Assembly (NCBI GenBank): GCA_013339765.2
Contig: CM023457.1
Span: forward strand, 46,023,974 to 46,087,973
Direction of reading: 5' to 3'
DNA length: 64,000 nucleotides
Source of the DNA: Haemaphysalis longicornis
Lineage: Eukaryota; Arthropoda; Arachnida; Ixodida; Ixodidae
Below, one piece after another: positions 25,641 to 38,562 of the stretch. A program made the position numbers and the translations under genes. Every line of letters begins with the position of its first letter. The stretch's first letter is position 1. A model generated the notes under the pieces. That model was given only the letters and a program-made list of their open reading frames with translations, had not been told where the DNA came from and ran no database searches.

Positions 25641-27776
25641 ACTCTCATTACGGTTCTAAACTGCAAGGACTGCCAGAAAATGCCACAGGTAACCGAGTCT
25701 CTTGCGGCGTTAGCGCAAGTAGACGCTAAAAGCTTATTTCCTAAGCTATTGCAGCATTGTTAAACCCCGTTATATTACGGGGTTAGTCCAAGTAAACCTA
25801 CAAAGTTTATTTGCTCAGCTTTTAAGACTATGTTTTCGGGAATATACAAAAGGCGATCGGCTTTGTTGGGTTTAAAATATTGTGTTTGATACACGTTCAA
25901 TTCTGTAACGTAAAGTTGTACGCAATGAGGATCACTTTCTCGGCTGTTTGTAATTTAAGAGGCTGTTTCTACTTTCCCAATATGCCAGTTTTGCTTCAGT
26001 ACAGACCTAAAAGAACGCCGCTTATTCTTGCCGGACTGAAACAAAATATATTTTTTCACGTTATTTTATGCACACAGTTTTTGTTGAAGAATATTCACGT
26101 GCGTGTAAAAATAAGTAACGGATCTCCCATAACATTTATTAAAATTTCTTTAAGACTAGTAAAGAAAAGCAGCCCGATTCGGCCCACGTTAGCTTTCTTT
26201 TCTAATATAAACTATGAAGACATGACCACGGCATCTTAAATAAACGACATTATTACCGCTTCTTATTCAAGCACACAGCCATCTCAAGACATATTTTCTG
26301 TGGTAAAGCATAACGTTTTAAGTAGGAATTAACGAGAGTGGTATACACGAGCGAGCATTTATTAAGTGCCTCCGGGATGTTTAGAGTGCTGAACGTGCTC
26401 AGTGAACACATACGTAGAGCTCAATGGCACCCAAGTGAGATGCGAATTATTGTACTAAGTTAACGCCAGGCGGCTCGTGAAAGATAAGAAAACAAAATAA
26501 CAGTATATTTACAAGTGTTTCAAATATGGCCAGTGGGTTGAGCGGACGCCCTTTTATAATTTGCTACTATTTCGTCGTACGCCTACGCATTTGAGAGCAG
26601 GCAAGCATGTTTTGTAGGCGTTATTCTCCCCACTTGTTTATCAAACGAAGGGCACCATAAGCGAGATTCCGTCGATACTAAATAAATTGCTGCATCATGA
26701 GTTACCAGATCGAAAGAAGGCAGGATTTGTGATCCGGTATTTTAGCGTTTAGTTTGCGATTGTAAAAGGTATTTGAATGCCTCAGTGTTGACCTGTTTCT
26801 TTTCCGAACAAGTGTTTTCAAAATAGTTTAGTACACACTCATGCCTACCGTAATTTTTCAAGCGTAAACAATTTTTTTTTTTACAGTTTAGTTTGTGTAA
26901 CACAATTTTTGGGGGGCTATTTGAAGAACAGCACTATTGAAATACACACGCCGTCCCGACATATAAACGGCCCTGTTTTCCTTTCCTAACTAGACTTTAG
27001 TCAAAGTGGAAGAAACGCAAAAAACGAAAATCTGTTTGCCTCCAGGAAACAGTTGTCCTGAAGGAAAAGAAGATGGCGGTTAGGAGTGATAGCGGGTTCG
27101 GTTTTACATACCTGAAAACGACATCCAGGAGTCAAAAGAGAAATATTTTAGATTAATATTTCGTCCCGCAGGAGAACGAGAATTCCCAGTGCATGGCCGA
27201 GGATGTGGTGATTAGAAGACATGGTGCTGAAATCTAGCGTACAAGAGTTGCCTATCCCGAAGATGGATTTCGCTACATTTTTGAGAACAAGGTTGAGGGA
27301 ACATCCTGACGCCACGGCGCTGGTAAGTACCTGAAGATCGTGAGAAATTGCGTGTGCCATAAACATCCAGCTCACTTTGTGAAACTATATAGTAAATATG
27401 AAATTCGGGTTCACTGTCAAATATACAAAAAGCTTTATGGCACTTTCTAATACAGCAATATTCCGAAACATCGAACTTACAAACCGAACGATGAGGCTGA
27501 TTGAAATGTTATTTTAGTTCAAAAGCAAAAGCTTATTATGCCAGGCGGAAATCCGGGGTCCGGGGCAGACACAATGATGATGATTGTATTTTAACCGCAG
27601 CACGCAACCAGGAAATCCGGGGTATGACACTCCGATGACACACGAACCAGAAAGTGGGGTCTATGGTTAAAAAATATAATTCGCTCAATAATGCTTTAAA
27701 CCACGTCGAATTCCTTAAATACGATTTTCTCACCAAAATATCTAATTCAATTTAAACAAAAATAGGGTAAATTGTA
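25641..27776. other. Intergenic, AT-rich, nothing recognised
   Basis: No gene or repeat could be supported. Confidence 0.35.
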
Positions 27777-27845
27777 CAGTGGGTGGATTCGATCCATGGT
27801 CCTCCGGAATGTGACTCCCATACGGAACGCCTGTACCCACACAGC
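27777..27845 (-). mobile_element. Possible tRNA-like SINE head
   Basis: Minus-strand GGATCGAATCC resembles a Pol III B box, about 45 nt downstream of GTGTGGGTACAGG, a poor A box. It does not fold into a tRNA. Weak call. Confidence 0.3.
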
Positions 27846-29369
27846 TTATTTTTGTTCCTATTTGTCTTTACAAGACAAGTCCATAGTAGTAAATACTATC
27901 TGTTAAATAATGACAAAGCTTAAAAATAACATGGTAACGTACGCAGCATTGCGAGGACAAGTAGCCGTTTCGTATCAGTGAATTAGTACTCTGCGTGAAA
28001 TATTTCCTCGCGGTGAGGACAAGAAAGGTAGTGTTGCATACCACCATCATCGACCTCGAAAATGCATTCAGGTGCAAGAGACCTGGTGAGATCATACCTC
28101 GCACGGTTCTACCTACGTTACACAATGGAATCCTATACTTTCCAGAAAAACGAGCGGGTCTTTCTTATAGGTACCCTGCAACTCATCCCAGAACTTATTT
28201 ATAGGCCATCGTGTAAATAGTGTAAATAGATCGGTCACCATTTTTAATCATGTTTCGTATTATCTTTGCCTTGCCGCCGCGTAACATCTTTCGTGGAATG
28301 TGCGGGGTCACCCCCAACCTGGTACTAGCTTCGCCACGCCTCGAACCAAGAGCAGTCGTCGAGGGTACGCGGGCCGTGTCGGACAGCCTGAGCCCCACCA
28401 CGACCTAAACTCTACCACGTCCACCGGCCTAAGAACTAAGCGCGTGACCAGCCCATAAAGACCAGTCGTGAGTAGGTGAGACGAGACAGAAGGGGCCGTA
28501 TCCTTAGCCTCCGCGCCTGATGTGCTTCGTACTGCCGCAGAGAGTCAGTGTAGCGGTATCAGGCATCACCAGTGGTGTGTTGGGGTCCGGTTTCTGGGCA
28601 TCACATCACTCAATCTCATCGCACTCGTCACTGTGTTGCGGCTACGGCCAGGATGGTCGCATTCGGCCAGGCTAATGTCATGAGAAGACAAAGAGGGTAG
28701 TACAACACACCGCTGTGCTCTCAATCATTGACGGCGAAGATGTGTGGCGCAGAATGGTACGGGCTCTGATGTTGGCCAGCCGAGCCAATGTGTAATTAGA
28801 TCGCTCATCTGTTCTATCATGTTCGTCCCACGTTTTGCTTTCCGGCACGTAGACAGCATCACCGCTGAGCTAAATAATAGGCGTTTAAGATGATTGCGCC
28901 AGGAAGGACACGGCTTTATCGGCAGCGATGCAGAAGCAGTGAGATAGCAGCACTGAACACGCTCGTCCTCAGTGTTCCTTCGCTACATTTCTCACATAAT
29001 AAATCGTAAGGCATCGTGCCGCAGGTACACGGCAAAGGCACTGGCAAGCAAGCAGAAAGCTCGCTCCTCGTGACCTGCCTTCTAATAGACGTCCTTTCAA
29101 AAGGATCATAATACCAGAACTACAGCATTACCGCTCTGCATGAAAGCCATCGTCCCCACGCTTTACCGACGGGTGACAAAACGGACGACAGAAAAAACGA
29201 CAGCTTTGCTTAACACCACAGTTGTCCGAGGTGGAGTTCGAAGCGTGATAAGGCTTCATTCGTGCAACAACCGACAACCTCAGCTCCGGTAGTCGCCGTG
29301 GCGAGCGAACTGTTGTCGCCATGGTGAGTGCCGTGCCTTCTCGGTGTGACCTCGGCGACGAACCTGGGT
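27846..29369. other. Region downstream of the minus-strand gypsy element, possible 3' LTR
   Basis: The retroelement integrase ends near 29370, so its 3' UTR and LTR should lie here. I could not match it to sequence near 34 kb, so no LTR is called. Confidence 0.3.
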
Positions 29370-30378
29370 CTACACAAACACACGTTCTCCTGGACGGCAG
29401 TTAAGTTCTCTGTGCCGGACGTTGTACCGCCACGTATGATGGGCTTGTTGGTATTGAATACGCTGACGTGCTAGCAGGCGTGAGGCTTCTGCGCGCAGAA
29501 CGATTTCTTCAGCCCTAAAAGTGCCATTGGCGCACTCTTCAGGAAGGACCTTTGTGCCGAGAATTGGGATGACATCCCTATGGTAGACTAAATAGAAAAG
29601 GGAAAGTGTGTGGATTCTTGTGGCGTGGTTTTGTAAGCGAACGTCACACAACGAATTATATCCTCCCAGTTATGATGGTCTACGTCACCGTTCATTGAAA
29701 GCATATCTGCCATTGTCCTGTTTAACCATTCGTTTAGTCCATTACTCTACGGTACGGGACGGTACGGTTTAACTGTAACTGGTGCAGCCGAGTTTCCGGA
29801 CTTCGTCAAGCGATTGGGCAGTGAAGGCAGTTCCTCTGTCACTTTATGACTACGGTCAGGGTACCATGGTGAAGTACTATGCTTTCAACAAAGTACTTCG
29901 CAACATCTGTAGCAGTGCCCCGGGAAATAGCTTTCGTCTCCTAATAGCCCGTCACGTAACCAGTATAAAAATGGTCCAGTTGGTACCAGAGGAGGACGCC
30001 GTAAACGAAACCGAAAGGTCAAGTGCACTACTTGCCGAAAGGGTACTTTTGGTGAATCTACTGGCTGCAGAAATTCCGCTGGCTTTGGCGGTGGCGTCTT
30101 GCCCGTCTTGCAGCCATATGTTTTACATACCGTTTCGCACTTTCGGTCATCTTCGGCCAGTAATACTTGAGGTGTATGCGTGCCGAGGTACGGGACAAGC
30201 CGAGATGAGCGGAAGGCGGCTCGTTCTGACGGGCGCGAAGGATCTCCTCACGGAGTTTCTTGGGAGCAACAAGTAGGTGCATCGTCCCCGTGGAATCAAA
30301 ATTCACAAAATTCCCAACACAAAAGGATGTACGGCTGCGTGTCCACATTTGACGTAACCGAGAGGTCTGCCCTTCCAA
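29370..30378 (-). mobile_element. Ty3/gypsy integrase, decayed
   Basis: The minus strand near 30250-30090 reads LLVAPKKLREEILRARQNE, then SAHLGLSRTSARIHLKYYWP, which is the HHCC-type zinc domain region of retroelement integrases. The second His-Cys half is damaged. 29651-29370 reads VLPEECANGTFRAEEIVLRA, then RQRIQYQQAHH and ELNCRPGERVFV, the linker and C-terminal domain. The catalytic core between them is broken across frames. Confidence 0.8.
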
Positions 30379-30399
30379 TTAATCGATTTGGGGACGTAC

Positions 30400-30770
30400 C
30401 TCAACGTCATCCCGCTGTTCTTGAGCCACAGCTACTGGGGTTAGGGATCCAAGAAGCCCTTATCGTGGTATGGATTGGTTGAGCCCTGAGCAACAGGGAC
30501 GTGTGACACACAGTCAGTTTTGCAGTGCTTACGGCCCGACTTTTACAATATTGTGACGTCATCTCCTGGAATCTGAAGGTCCAGCAGGCCAGAGACCATG
30601 AGATATCTTTCAGATTCACCAGCAAATAGAAGGAGTGATGATCCGTTGCCACTCTTAAAAGCTGAAATTGGGGGACCACCCACCCGACTACTGAGATTTC
30701 TGTTTCTGCTGTTGAGCAGTTGAGTTTGGCTCGTGAGAGCATTCAGCTGGCGCATGATTTTTCACGCTCG
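30400..30770 (-). mobile_element. Ty3/gypsy RNase H, decayed
   Basis: The minus strand reads LSRAKLNCSTAETEISVVGW and ATDHHSFYLLVNLKD, matching the SRxLxxxExNYsxxExE and DHxxLxxL patterns of gypsy RNase H. It continues SWSLACWTFRFQE. An upstream stretch (30775-30955) does not fit the domain and may be a small insertion. Confidence 0.7.
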
Positions 30771-31180
30771 GCACCATCTTGATACTGTAAAGCACATCTC
30801 CCAGGTTGATATTGGTTGTATACGTGTGTGTTTCCCATTCTGTGTCTTCTTTTAGTGTTTTGTGTTCTGTAAGGCGTGTTTTGTAACCGATTTTTGAGCT
30901 CGTCAAGCGCTGCGCACTCTTTCGGGCCCCCACTAAACGTATGTCATTTCTGGCCAAGCGGGTTAAAGGCTCCGCTATTTTAGAAAAAATTTCTCCAAAA
31001 AGCGTCGATATTCTGAAAAAAAAACCCTAAAGCGGCGCATAGCTTTTTTGCCATTTGGAATGACAAATGCGACTACGCCCGTTCGGGATCAGGGCGTATG
31101 CTTCCCCAGGGACAATGTGACCTAGAAATGTCGGTTATTCATATCTGAAGTGGCACTTCTATGGTTTCAGAGAAGGCTGC

Positions 31181-31850
31181 TCAAAGCGGGTGCCTTCCGG
31201 AGTTGCTTGATGTCCAGATAAGTGCTTTTCGAACCTTTTTGGAAAACACCACAATGTCGTCTAGGTAAACAAGGCACGCCTGACATTCTAGGCCGGATAA
31301 AACAGCGTCCACCATTCGCGGGAACGTGGCAGGAGCGGTGTACAATCCGAATAGGAGGATTTTAAACTCGTAGAGCCCATCTGGACTAATAAACGTGTTT
31401 TTTGCGGTGCCATTCATCTGCCTCGATTTGCGAGTATCCACTGCGTAAGTCAATCGATAAGGGGAACCAAGCACGGCGGCGGTGATCTAAGGGGCGGTAG
31501 ATACGCGGGAGAGGATACATGTCTTTTTTGTCACCTTGTGGAGTTTTCGGTAGCTCATACAGAAACAAAGAGCATCGTTTTTCTTTTCCACGATGACTAC
31601 AGGTGGCGCCAATGGCCTGGTTGGCCGTAGTATGACAATGTCTGTGGACATGTATTTTACCTGACGACGAATAGCATCCTGTACCTTTGCCGAAGTTCTG
31701 TACGGGCGGTAGTATAAAAGCCGCTGGTGTTAGTATGTTTTGATGCCTTGCTTTGCCGTTGTTACTCTGCGGTACTTTTGATAATGTAGCAAAGCAATCG
31801 CTAAAAGTGTCCATAATCTCTAGAAACTACGGGTGTTTTGCGCTGTCAGG
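31181..31850 (-). mobile_element. Ty3/gypsy reverse transcriptase, decayed
   Basis: Pieces in different minus-strand frames give DMYPLPRIYRPLD, FPLSIDLRSGYSQIEAD, FISPDGLYEFKILLFGLYTA and CLVYLDDIVVFSK. They are the ordered RT motifs, including the YLDD catalytic box. At least two frame changes separate them. Confidence 0.88.
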
Positions 31851-32560
31851 TTGGGGTTCTCGTCAACCTTGGTAGTTTTTCGAGATAACTTAATGTGAGT
31901 CATTCGGCTATACTGTACATTTTGGAGCCTCCGCTGATTTCTTCGAAGTAGGCGACGGCTGTATTGGGTGGCAGATGCTGATCTTCTGCGCTGAAATTTC
32001 TCAAGAAAATTTCCCATGAGGTCAACCAGGCCGTGGGCGGCACGAATGTGCCGAGCGAGCAGTAGACAAACGTTTCGTTCCAGGATGCCACACGTTGCCG
32101 GGGGTGGCTTGCATTCAATGGTCGCAAACATGCTGCCTTGAGGCGGCAGCGTCCGTTCTCTTTTTAGAGTCGGATTTCCGGTCTTCGCTGAGAATTCTTG
32201 TCCTATAATGTCTGTGGAGCGTAAAGGGGGCGACCAGCTCTCGTGCGTTTATTACTGCCCCGCACTAACGAAAGAAGTCCAGGCAGAGTATAAGTTGCTT
32301 TGAACAGTCATGCAGTACAAGGAAGCAACTGGGAAAAGTCCAACCGCGAATCTCATTCCTCATGGTACGCCTGTCAATAAGCATAGCGAGGTGACCGCCC
32401 GAAGCATGGATTGAAGAGCCATCCCACAGTGTTGCAACCTTCCGAAACTTCGCTGTGAGGGACCTGTTTTTAACAGAATAATCGGCGCTTGTGTGTTCAA
32501 GAGTGGTTACCGGATGGTTATCGCCGAATACTGAAATATCGGCGCAAGTTATTTTGTTTT
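31851..32560 (-). mobile_element. Ty3/gypsy protease and linker, decayed
   Basis: Minus-strand readings give SADYSVKNRSLTAKFRKVAT, LWDGSSIHASGGHLAML, then FPSCFLVLHDCSKQLILCLD, the layout of a retropepsin followed by the ILGxDFL strand. The catalytic DTG position is HTS, so the protease is inactive. NFSAEDQHLPPNTAVAYFEE is the following linker. Confidence 0.7.
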
Positions 32561-32784
32561 CTTCAAAGTTCCCATGTGGGTCGGGTGTGCTTGCAGAGTT
32601 CGTGTCCTCGGCAAAGGCTCTTCAATTTGATACGGAGTGGCCTCACCTCCGCAGGTTGCTGTCTTCCGTCGCCAAGATGTGGGGTAGGGGAAATTTTCCC
32701 AGTCTGACCAGCATTAAGAGAATCGCTGGGCCAGGAGTACAGTCGGAGTGAGGAAGACTTGCGTTGGTTTACAACTCGCGGAGT

Positions 32785-33381
32785 TTAGGAAAGCTTGTTG
32801 GCAGACAGGTACTCCTCAATTTCCAGTGGTCCTTCGCAATAGCACGGCGCGCCACATCCGGTGAAAACGATTGAGCCCTGTTCGGCAAAAAAGGCACTGG
32901 CGGAGTACATGACCTGCTTCTCCACAATGGGAGCAGAGGGGCGGTTGTCCGATATGCGCCAAAAAAGCGCTTTTACTTTCAGGCGTCTTGGTTTGTAACA
33001 GGTCCCAGGGTTCAAGACCTGCTGAAATGGCTTTGCGGCAGGAGGCGGAAAGACAGCCGCCAAAGGAACAGGACTACGGAACACATCAGTATAAGTTGTT
33101 AATGGGCGTCCAGGTGCCGGAGTATGCAGCCCATCCTTGTAGGCTGAAACCGGCCGCTCGACTTCAAGTATGGGTGGTTCCACTGCTCGGCGAACTCCAT
33201 CACGGATGATATCGACGATGGTAGCAACTGTTGGCCGGTGCTCCCCTCCTCGTAGTAGCTGCAGGTCTTCACGCAGAACGTTACGCACAATTTCCCGGAG
33301 AGCTTTTACGTCGCCGAAAGGCGATCCCCAAGCGGCAACATTCACATCATGTGAGTGATGCGTAGGGCGTGACTGCAACAA
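32785..33381 (-). mobile_element. Ty3/gypsy gag fragment with out-of-frame zinc knuckle
   Basis: A 198-codon minus-strand reading includes VRNVLREDLQLLRGGEHRPT and a C-terminal CYCEGPLEIEEYLSAN. The middle switches frame: in another frame 32935-32894 encodes a complete CX2CX4HX4C knuckle (CSHCGEAGHVLRQC). This is the 5' coding part of the element running down to 29370. Confidence 0.75.
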
Positions 33382-34219
33382 GCGCTTTATTGTGAATGCC
33401 TCTTGTACTGATTTCGGCTACTGTCGTAGGGACTACGAAGAAGTCTGGCGGAAAGCTGGTCCTTGACACAACGCATTAGGTGGTGCACCTTCCCTGCTTC
33501 ACTTATTCTGGGGTCAGCAGGCGTAAATAAGACTTTTTCTTATTTTCCCCCAAACTTTTTCTAGCTTGCCAACGAGTGCGCATGATTCTCGAACCATGTT
33601 GGAGCGCCTTCTTGAAGGGAGAAGTTCACGTACGGAGCTTGCTCGTGTCGTCCCATTCGTTAAATACGTCTACATAATCGAAATGGTCCAGCCAGTCCTC
33701 CCCGTCCCCAAAGTTATCTCCGTGAAATAACTGTGGTGTGCCTGGGACGTGAAAACACCCGCAAGGTGTAGCCACAGCACTGGGTCGGTTGTGGTTGTCA
33801 TCACGGCCATTGTTGGTGTTAAAAGCAGGCCGAACCCTGGTTCAAGGCCTCGCAGGTGGTGGCTGGCTTGGTGGACGGGGCTGCGTCCACTCCGCTCGGT
33901 TTGAAGACGAATATTCCTTCGAGGTCAAAGCGCATGCGCTGGTACCTATCACCTCCCCAAAATGTCCCTGGTAAAATGAAATTAAAACTTTTAATGGCGT
34001 ATTTACACTGGGAGAGAACACAGTAGACAGCGACGCAGAAGCAACGGTAAGCAGGCAGAACGCGCCTTGCTCCTCGTCCTTGCGTTCGTTCTTGTCCTAC
34101 GTGTAACCCGTGGCTAATATTCGAAGGCGCATTGCAACAGGGAAACCACCCTGAGACCTGCGCTAGTAGGTTTTCACGATAACAGCACTGCGGTAATATC
34201 ATTTAAGTCGTTAGATAGA
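33382..34219. other. Upstream flank of the minus-strand gypsy element
   Basis: This probably holds its 5' leader and LTR. No paired LTR was recognised. Confidence 0.3.
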
Positions 34220-35037
34220 TAGCAAATTTCAATAGGAGGTGAAGAAAAAATGCACAGTGTCGGGGCCTTTATTCGAAGACTCCGTTAGGGTGGCCGGCTA
34301 ACTTCGCCCTTCCACAAGCAATAGCTGAGTGTCCAGGAAAGAGCAGGTCAGTCACATTCCCACCACTCAAGTGATTGGTTGGGGATGGAGAAAAGATGTG
34401 GGTTTCGCTTGAATTCTGAGACAACGTGATCAAGTGTGTCTGGGGCTTGGCAATGCACACAGAGGGGGGCTGTAGATCGTGGAATGAATGTGGCATACGC
34501 GTGTTGGATGTGAGTATCTGTTTGTTGAAAGGTATCTCAGGAACATATCTTCTGGTTTCATGGCCTTATCGCTGACTGCAGGGTATACTTGTCTTGTCGG
34601 TCGATAGTGTTGCGTAATATTAGCGTGTGTGAGTAGTGGTTGCCCTGTCCGCTCAGACTCTTTTTACTGTGCCCGGTGGGCGAGATCTCGGATCCAGATG
34701 TGAGCAGTCTGCTTACTGCTAAGACCAAATCAACTGGAGTCAAGCTGACGGTTAGGTGCTCTATCACGGGTCGTTGAAGTAGAACCCTGAGCGCTTGCTT
34801 TGAAATTGTACAGACGTCGTAAGCTCGTGAGCATGCTTGGCAAAAGGTAGTAATTACGTTCTCCTTTTTGCGAGAGACAGAAATGGCAAAGTGTTGAAGG
34901 TTAGAACAAATGATAAGTTTATTTGAACCAGTCGAACACGAGCCTGAGGTGACACGTAGCTCCCGACAGGAGCCATTAGAGGTCCCGGCTAACACAGCGC
35001 CTTGAAGAAACGTGCAAGCCGCTTCGCGTTTTAGCAA
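34220..35037 (-). mobile_element. Probable LINE 3' remnant
   Basis: Long minus-strand readings (up to 159 codons) shift frames. They end in a T-rich UTR-like stretch (GTGCATTTTTTCTTCACCTC) of the kind seen at the 3' end of arthropod LINEs. Fragments such as SPPLCALPSPRHT could be remnants of the terminal zinc-binding region. No catalytic domain was recognised, so the class is uncertain. Confidence 0.35.
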
Positions 35038-36053
35038 CTCGATGTAGCTACTGCCTACAAAGGTCAGTTCCTCCTTTGACAGTTTTGTTAGATACTTTAT
35101 TGAAAAACAAACTGCTTGACTGAGTTCACCATCTCCTATTGCGTAGAATTTTGAGCTGCGGCAGATTTTTTTTTTTTGAAGACGAGATAATAACAGAACG
35201 CAACTCTTTCGGACAGTAGAGTTTATAAAAAAGTTAGCAGCAAAGTGTCACTTGCCTCCCTTAAAAACAGAAGGCGGTTAGCAGGATGGCGAACATGAAC
35301 GGAAGGTAAACCAACCCCAGTCTCCCTAACCGGCCAAGACAGACTGGCTCTACTTGAACACTCACACACTGATGACCAAATGCAAATGGCAAAACAGGTC
35401 TACTCGCTGTACGTGAATGAGGGAACGATGAAAGACTTGCGGCATCTACCAAAGCTTGCCGAAATAATGAATAAAACTGTGTGTCACGCTTAAATACACC
35501 GACCCTGACAGAAACACTGAGTTGTCTGTTCGTAACACCTTGCCGTATCGGATTCCGGGTGCTCGTACGTGCCCGCACTGCCGTTACTTACAGTTCGACT
35601 TACCACCAGGACGACGTTTGTCTGCATGCCATAAGCATCTTCAACGTAGGAAAGTAGGCCTAATGTCATATTTTGAAGTTTGACATGTTGAACCGGCACC
35701 TAGTAGAAACGCCAAGCAGCAGGTACTGATTCACGCCGCAGACACCAATACCAAACGCTAGGCCTACGGAGTGCATACGAGAATGTTGCTGCGGTTATTC
35801 CACAAAAGTCTTCCACACTCGTAGCATAGAATTTGCGAGCCAAGGAATGCGTCAGGGCAAAGCTTTGCTTTGAACCCATCCTTAGACGGAGGGGTGCATA
35901 CGTATTACTGCGAAGCTGTATACCTCTACCCAGCCGAGAAACTCTTCGTGTTTGCGCCAGGAGACAGCTCCCAGGCTACTACTGGCTACATAAGGAAACA
36001 TACTGGGCAACTAGTGTCTTCTGGATACACCCCTCGCTACACAAACTACTGGC
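35038..36053. other. Intergenic, nothing recognised
   Basis: Part of 35830-36053 may be the body of the SINE whose head is at 36061-36131. Confidence 0.3.
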
Positions 36054-36131
36054 ATCGCCAGGGATCGAGCATCGGCCCACATAGAGAAGAGGAGCGACAG
36101 CCTGCCGTTTTACCGACTACGCTACGGCCAC
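36054..36131 (-). mobile_element. tRNA-like SINE head, different family
   Basis: On the minus strand TAGCGTAGTCGG (36124-36113) fits the Pol III A box consensus, and TGCTCGATCCC (36071-36061) is a near B box 40 nt on. It does not resemble the copies at 11936, 15427, 37381 and 51433 outside these boxes. Confidence 0.5.
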
Positions 36132-37367
36132 ACGCGGCGAGTGGAGATTAAAACGTGGTTTGGATTCAGCGTTTCGGGAGGGTGGAGGGTGCACTTTGGC
36201 GGGGACGCATTAAACAAGAGTGAGATGGAAGCAGTGAGAGAGATGACGCCAAAGACGCCCATGTCGCCCCCCCCCCCCCCCCTCTCACCCTTCGAAGGAC
36301 GCTAAAAGTGGCCGCCAGAAACGACGCGTTCCAAACTGCGCGGTAAGGTGCCGGCACGTGCGACATTAAAGCAAGGAAAAAAAGAACAGAACTCCCACTC
36401 GCGCTGTTTAGGCAGGGGGCGCGCGGGCACTGCGAAGGTGGGAAATTTGAATTCCACGCTAAAAACCTCCGTTCAATTCGTCAAGAGAGGAGTGAGACCA
36501 GGGAGGCCAAGAGTGTGATGGGTAGTAGCAGTGAGCGGATGCCACCAGTGTAAATTCAAATGACGCAGCATGGGTAATCGCTGTGGGTGTCGTTTACAGC
36601 TTCGCAGTCCGACCACCTTCAAAGCGTGAATTCGCAGCAACTTTTTTTGTAATGCAATAAAGTTATTTGTTATAGCTAAGTATCAGCGCACTCTCTGTTA
36701 GTATTGACGACCACGCGAGTTCTTTTCACTTTGTCGAAACCCGCTCCAAGGGACTATTACACTATTCTATGACGAGGTATTATTGATTATGAATGACCTG
36801 GAGCAATAAAAATCCACCACCAATTCACTATCCGCTGTCCTGTTAGTGTATCCCCTAAATATTGCTGTTTCTATTTTGTTTAGCTGCGTTCGATCTTTTT
36901 TGCGTGTGTTTCGAAACAAGAGGGTACGTTTGCAAATGTTTCCGTGATTCTAGTCATGTTCGAATGTTCATGTTTGCTTATAAGCGCAACTAGACACTAA
37001 TCGCTACCGTTTCACTCTTCAAAGGTTGGAACGTGAACAAGCATTGAAATATTTTATGGCCATGCAATGCCACGTGCAGGATTTATTGAGGATGTTTTAA
37101 GGTCAATACGTGCATATGTTGCTTCCTAAAATTGTTTAAGACAGCAGATTCGCTGGTGTTTAACGTCAGGGAATTTTCAACGTGTGGTCGCGCACGCGCA
37201 GACACGTAGCGAGGGGGAGAAAACGAGTTCGATGTCCTTCAAGCAATATTTACCCGAACGAAACCCTTATCATTACGTTTCTACGTTGTCGTTTTTCCAG
37301 TTCTATATACTGACCATTTCATATACAGAGTCCTCGCCAAGCGGCGCTTGAATCAAAGCAGAGTTTT
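36132..37367. other. Intergenic, contains a C16 tract
   Basis: 36267-36282 is a run of 16 C. Otherwise nothing was recognised. Confidence 0.4.
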
Positions 37368-37380
37368 AGACCCTAATCAC

Positions 37381-37615
37381 GTGGCTCAGTGGCTAAGGCG
37401 TTGCGCTGCTGGGCACGAAGTCGCGGGTTCGATTCCCGGCCGCGGCGGCCGCTTTTCTGATGGAGGCGTAAAGCAAAAATGCCCGTGTGTACGACACTTC
37501 GGCGCACGTTAAAGATCCCCAGGCGGTCCAAAATAATCCGGAGCCCTCCACTACGGCGCGCCTCATCGCCTGCGTTGCGTCGGCGCGTTAAACCCAACAA
37601 CCAATCAATCAATCA
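37381..37615 (+). mobile_element. tRNA-derived SINE (Ruka-like), copy 3
   Basis: The same head, body and (TCAA) tail as copy 1, but the first bases of the tRNA head are missing. Flanks AGACCCTAATCAC (37368-37380) and AGAACCTAATCAC (37616-37628) are a 13-bp target duplication with one change. It lies about 500 bp before exon A of gene 2. Confidence 0.92.
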
Positions 37616-38116
37616 AGAACCTAATCACAAACATGCCAGAGAGTGGAATGAAATCTCGCGGATGTGTTCCAAGACAGAGCAATGTGAGGAAGGAACCGGC
37701 GTACAACGCGCTGACCCTACTGTAAGGCGTCTGCGTTTTGAATATAAGCACCAAGTGCCTCGCGCTGTCAAAAGTAAAAACGCGGCATACATTCTACCCA
37801 ACGTTGTTCACAGGCTCACGGGCTGCCAAATGTTTCCACAAAGTGCTAGTTCGGCACAGATGTGTTCCAACATATCACTTCCGTATTTCGCGACCGAGGT
37901 AGATAAATGAACGCTGCTTTCTAAGACAGCGTTTTTGCAATAATAACTAGTGAGATTAATCATTGAATTACCCATTTTCCAAACACAAAAGAGAATTTGT
38001 TTTTAGATGTCTACCTGAGCTCAGCCGGCGTTTTTTATATGAGTGCGCATCACAAATGTACGGACAAGAAGAAAATGGTTTAATGCTTCATTCTTGCCTT
38101 ATGCTCATTGCCGCAG

Positions 38117-38324
38117 GTTGATGGAGCCACAGGCCAGCGGTACACATATGGTGAAGTTGAAACTATCTGCGAGTCCGTAGCCGCAGGGTTCCAGGAACTA
38201 GGCTTGGAGACAGGCGACACGGTGTGCTTTGTTTCCCCAAACAGTGTAGACCTCACATTTGCCTTCATTGCAACCAGCTTCGCAGGAGGGATAATCGCTT
38301 GTGTTAAAACAATCTTCAACAAAA
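38117..38324 (+). CDS. Gene 2 exon A: N-terminal subdomain of ANL synthetase
   Basis: It follows TTGCCGCAG and ends before GTGAGT, phase 0 in and phase 1 out. It reads VDGATGQRYTYGEVETICES, then VAAGFQELGLETGDTVCFVS, then PNSVDLTFAFIATSFAGGI. The TYxE/V-L-GL-GDxV...PN pattern is the standard opening of ANL N-terminal domains, where an acid-plus-CoA enzyme begins its fold after a short leader. Starting at VDG means at least one upstream exon, carrying the initiator Met, is missing from the annotation. No candidate with a matching phase-0 donor was seen between 8.5 and 38.1 kb. Confidence 0.9.
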
Positions 38325-38562
38325 GTGAGTACAAGCTGCCCTGTTGTTGAAGTTGCATTTGAATGGCCAGAACTGCGTAACTTTACTTGTTGCTCGATTC
38401 ATACCTCATAACAAGCATTTTGTGCTTGCTTTGCGCTAGGATTCGCGCACTCGTGAAGCACATTTCGCTTGAGAAACAGGCTTTTTCTCCAGGTTATTTG
38501 CTTCGAGGCATCAGCTGACATTTTTTTTGGTGCTATGCGACACCAAAACCTTTTGCACAATG

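Noticed and set aside
29782..30276. 164-codon reading on the + strand
   Set aside because: It is antisense to the gypsy integrase, which explains the open frame.
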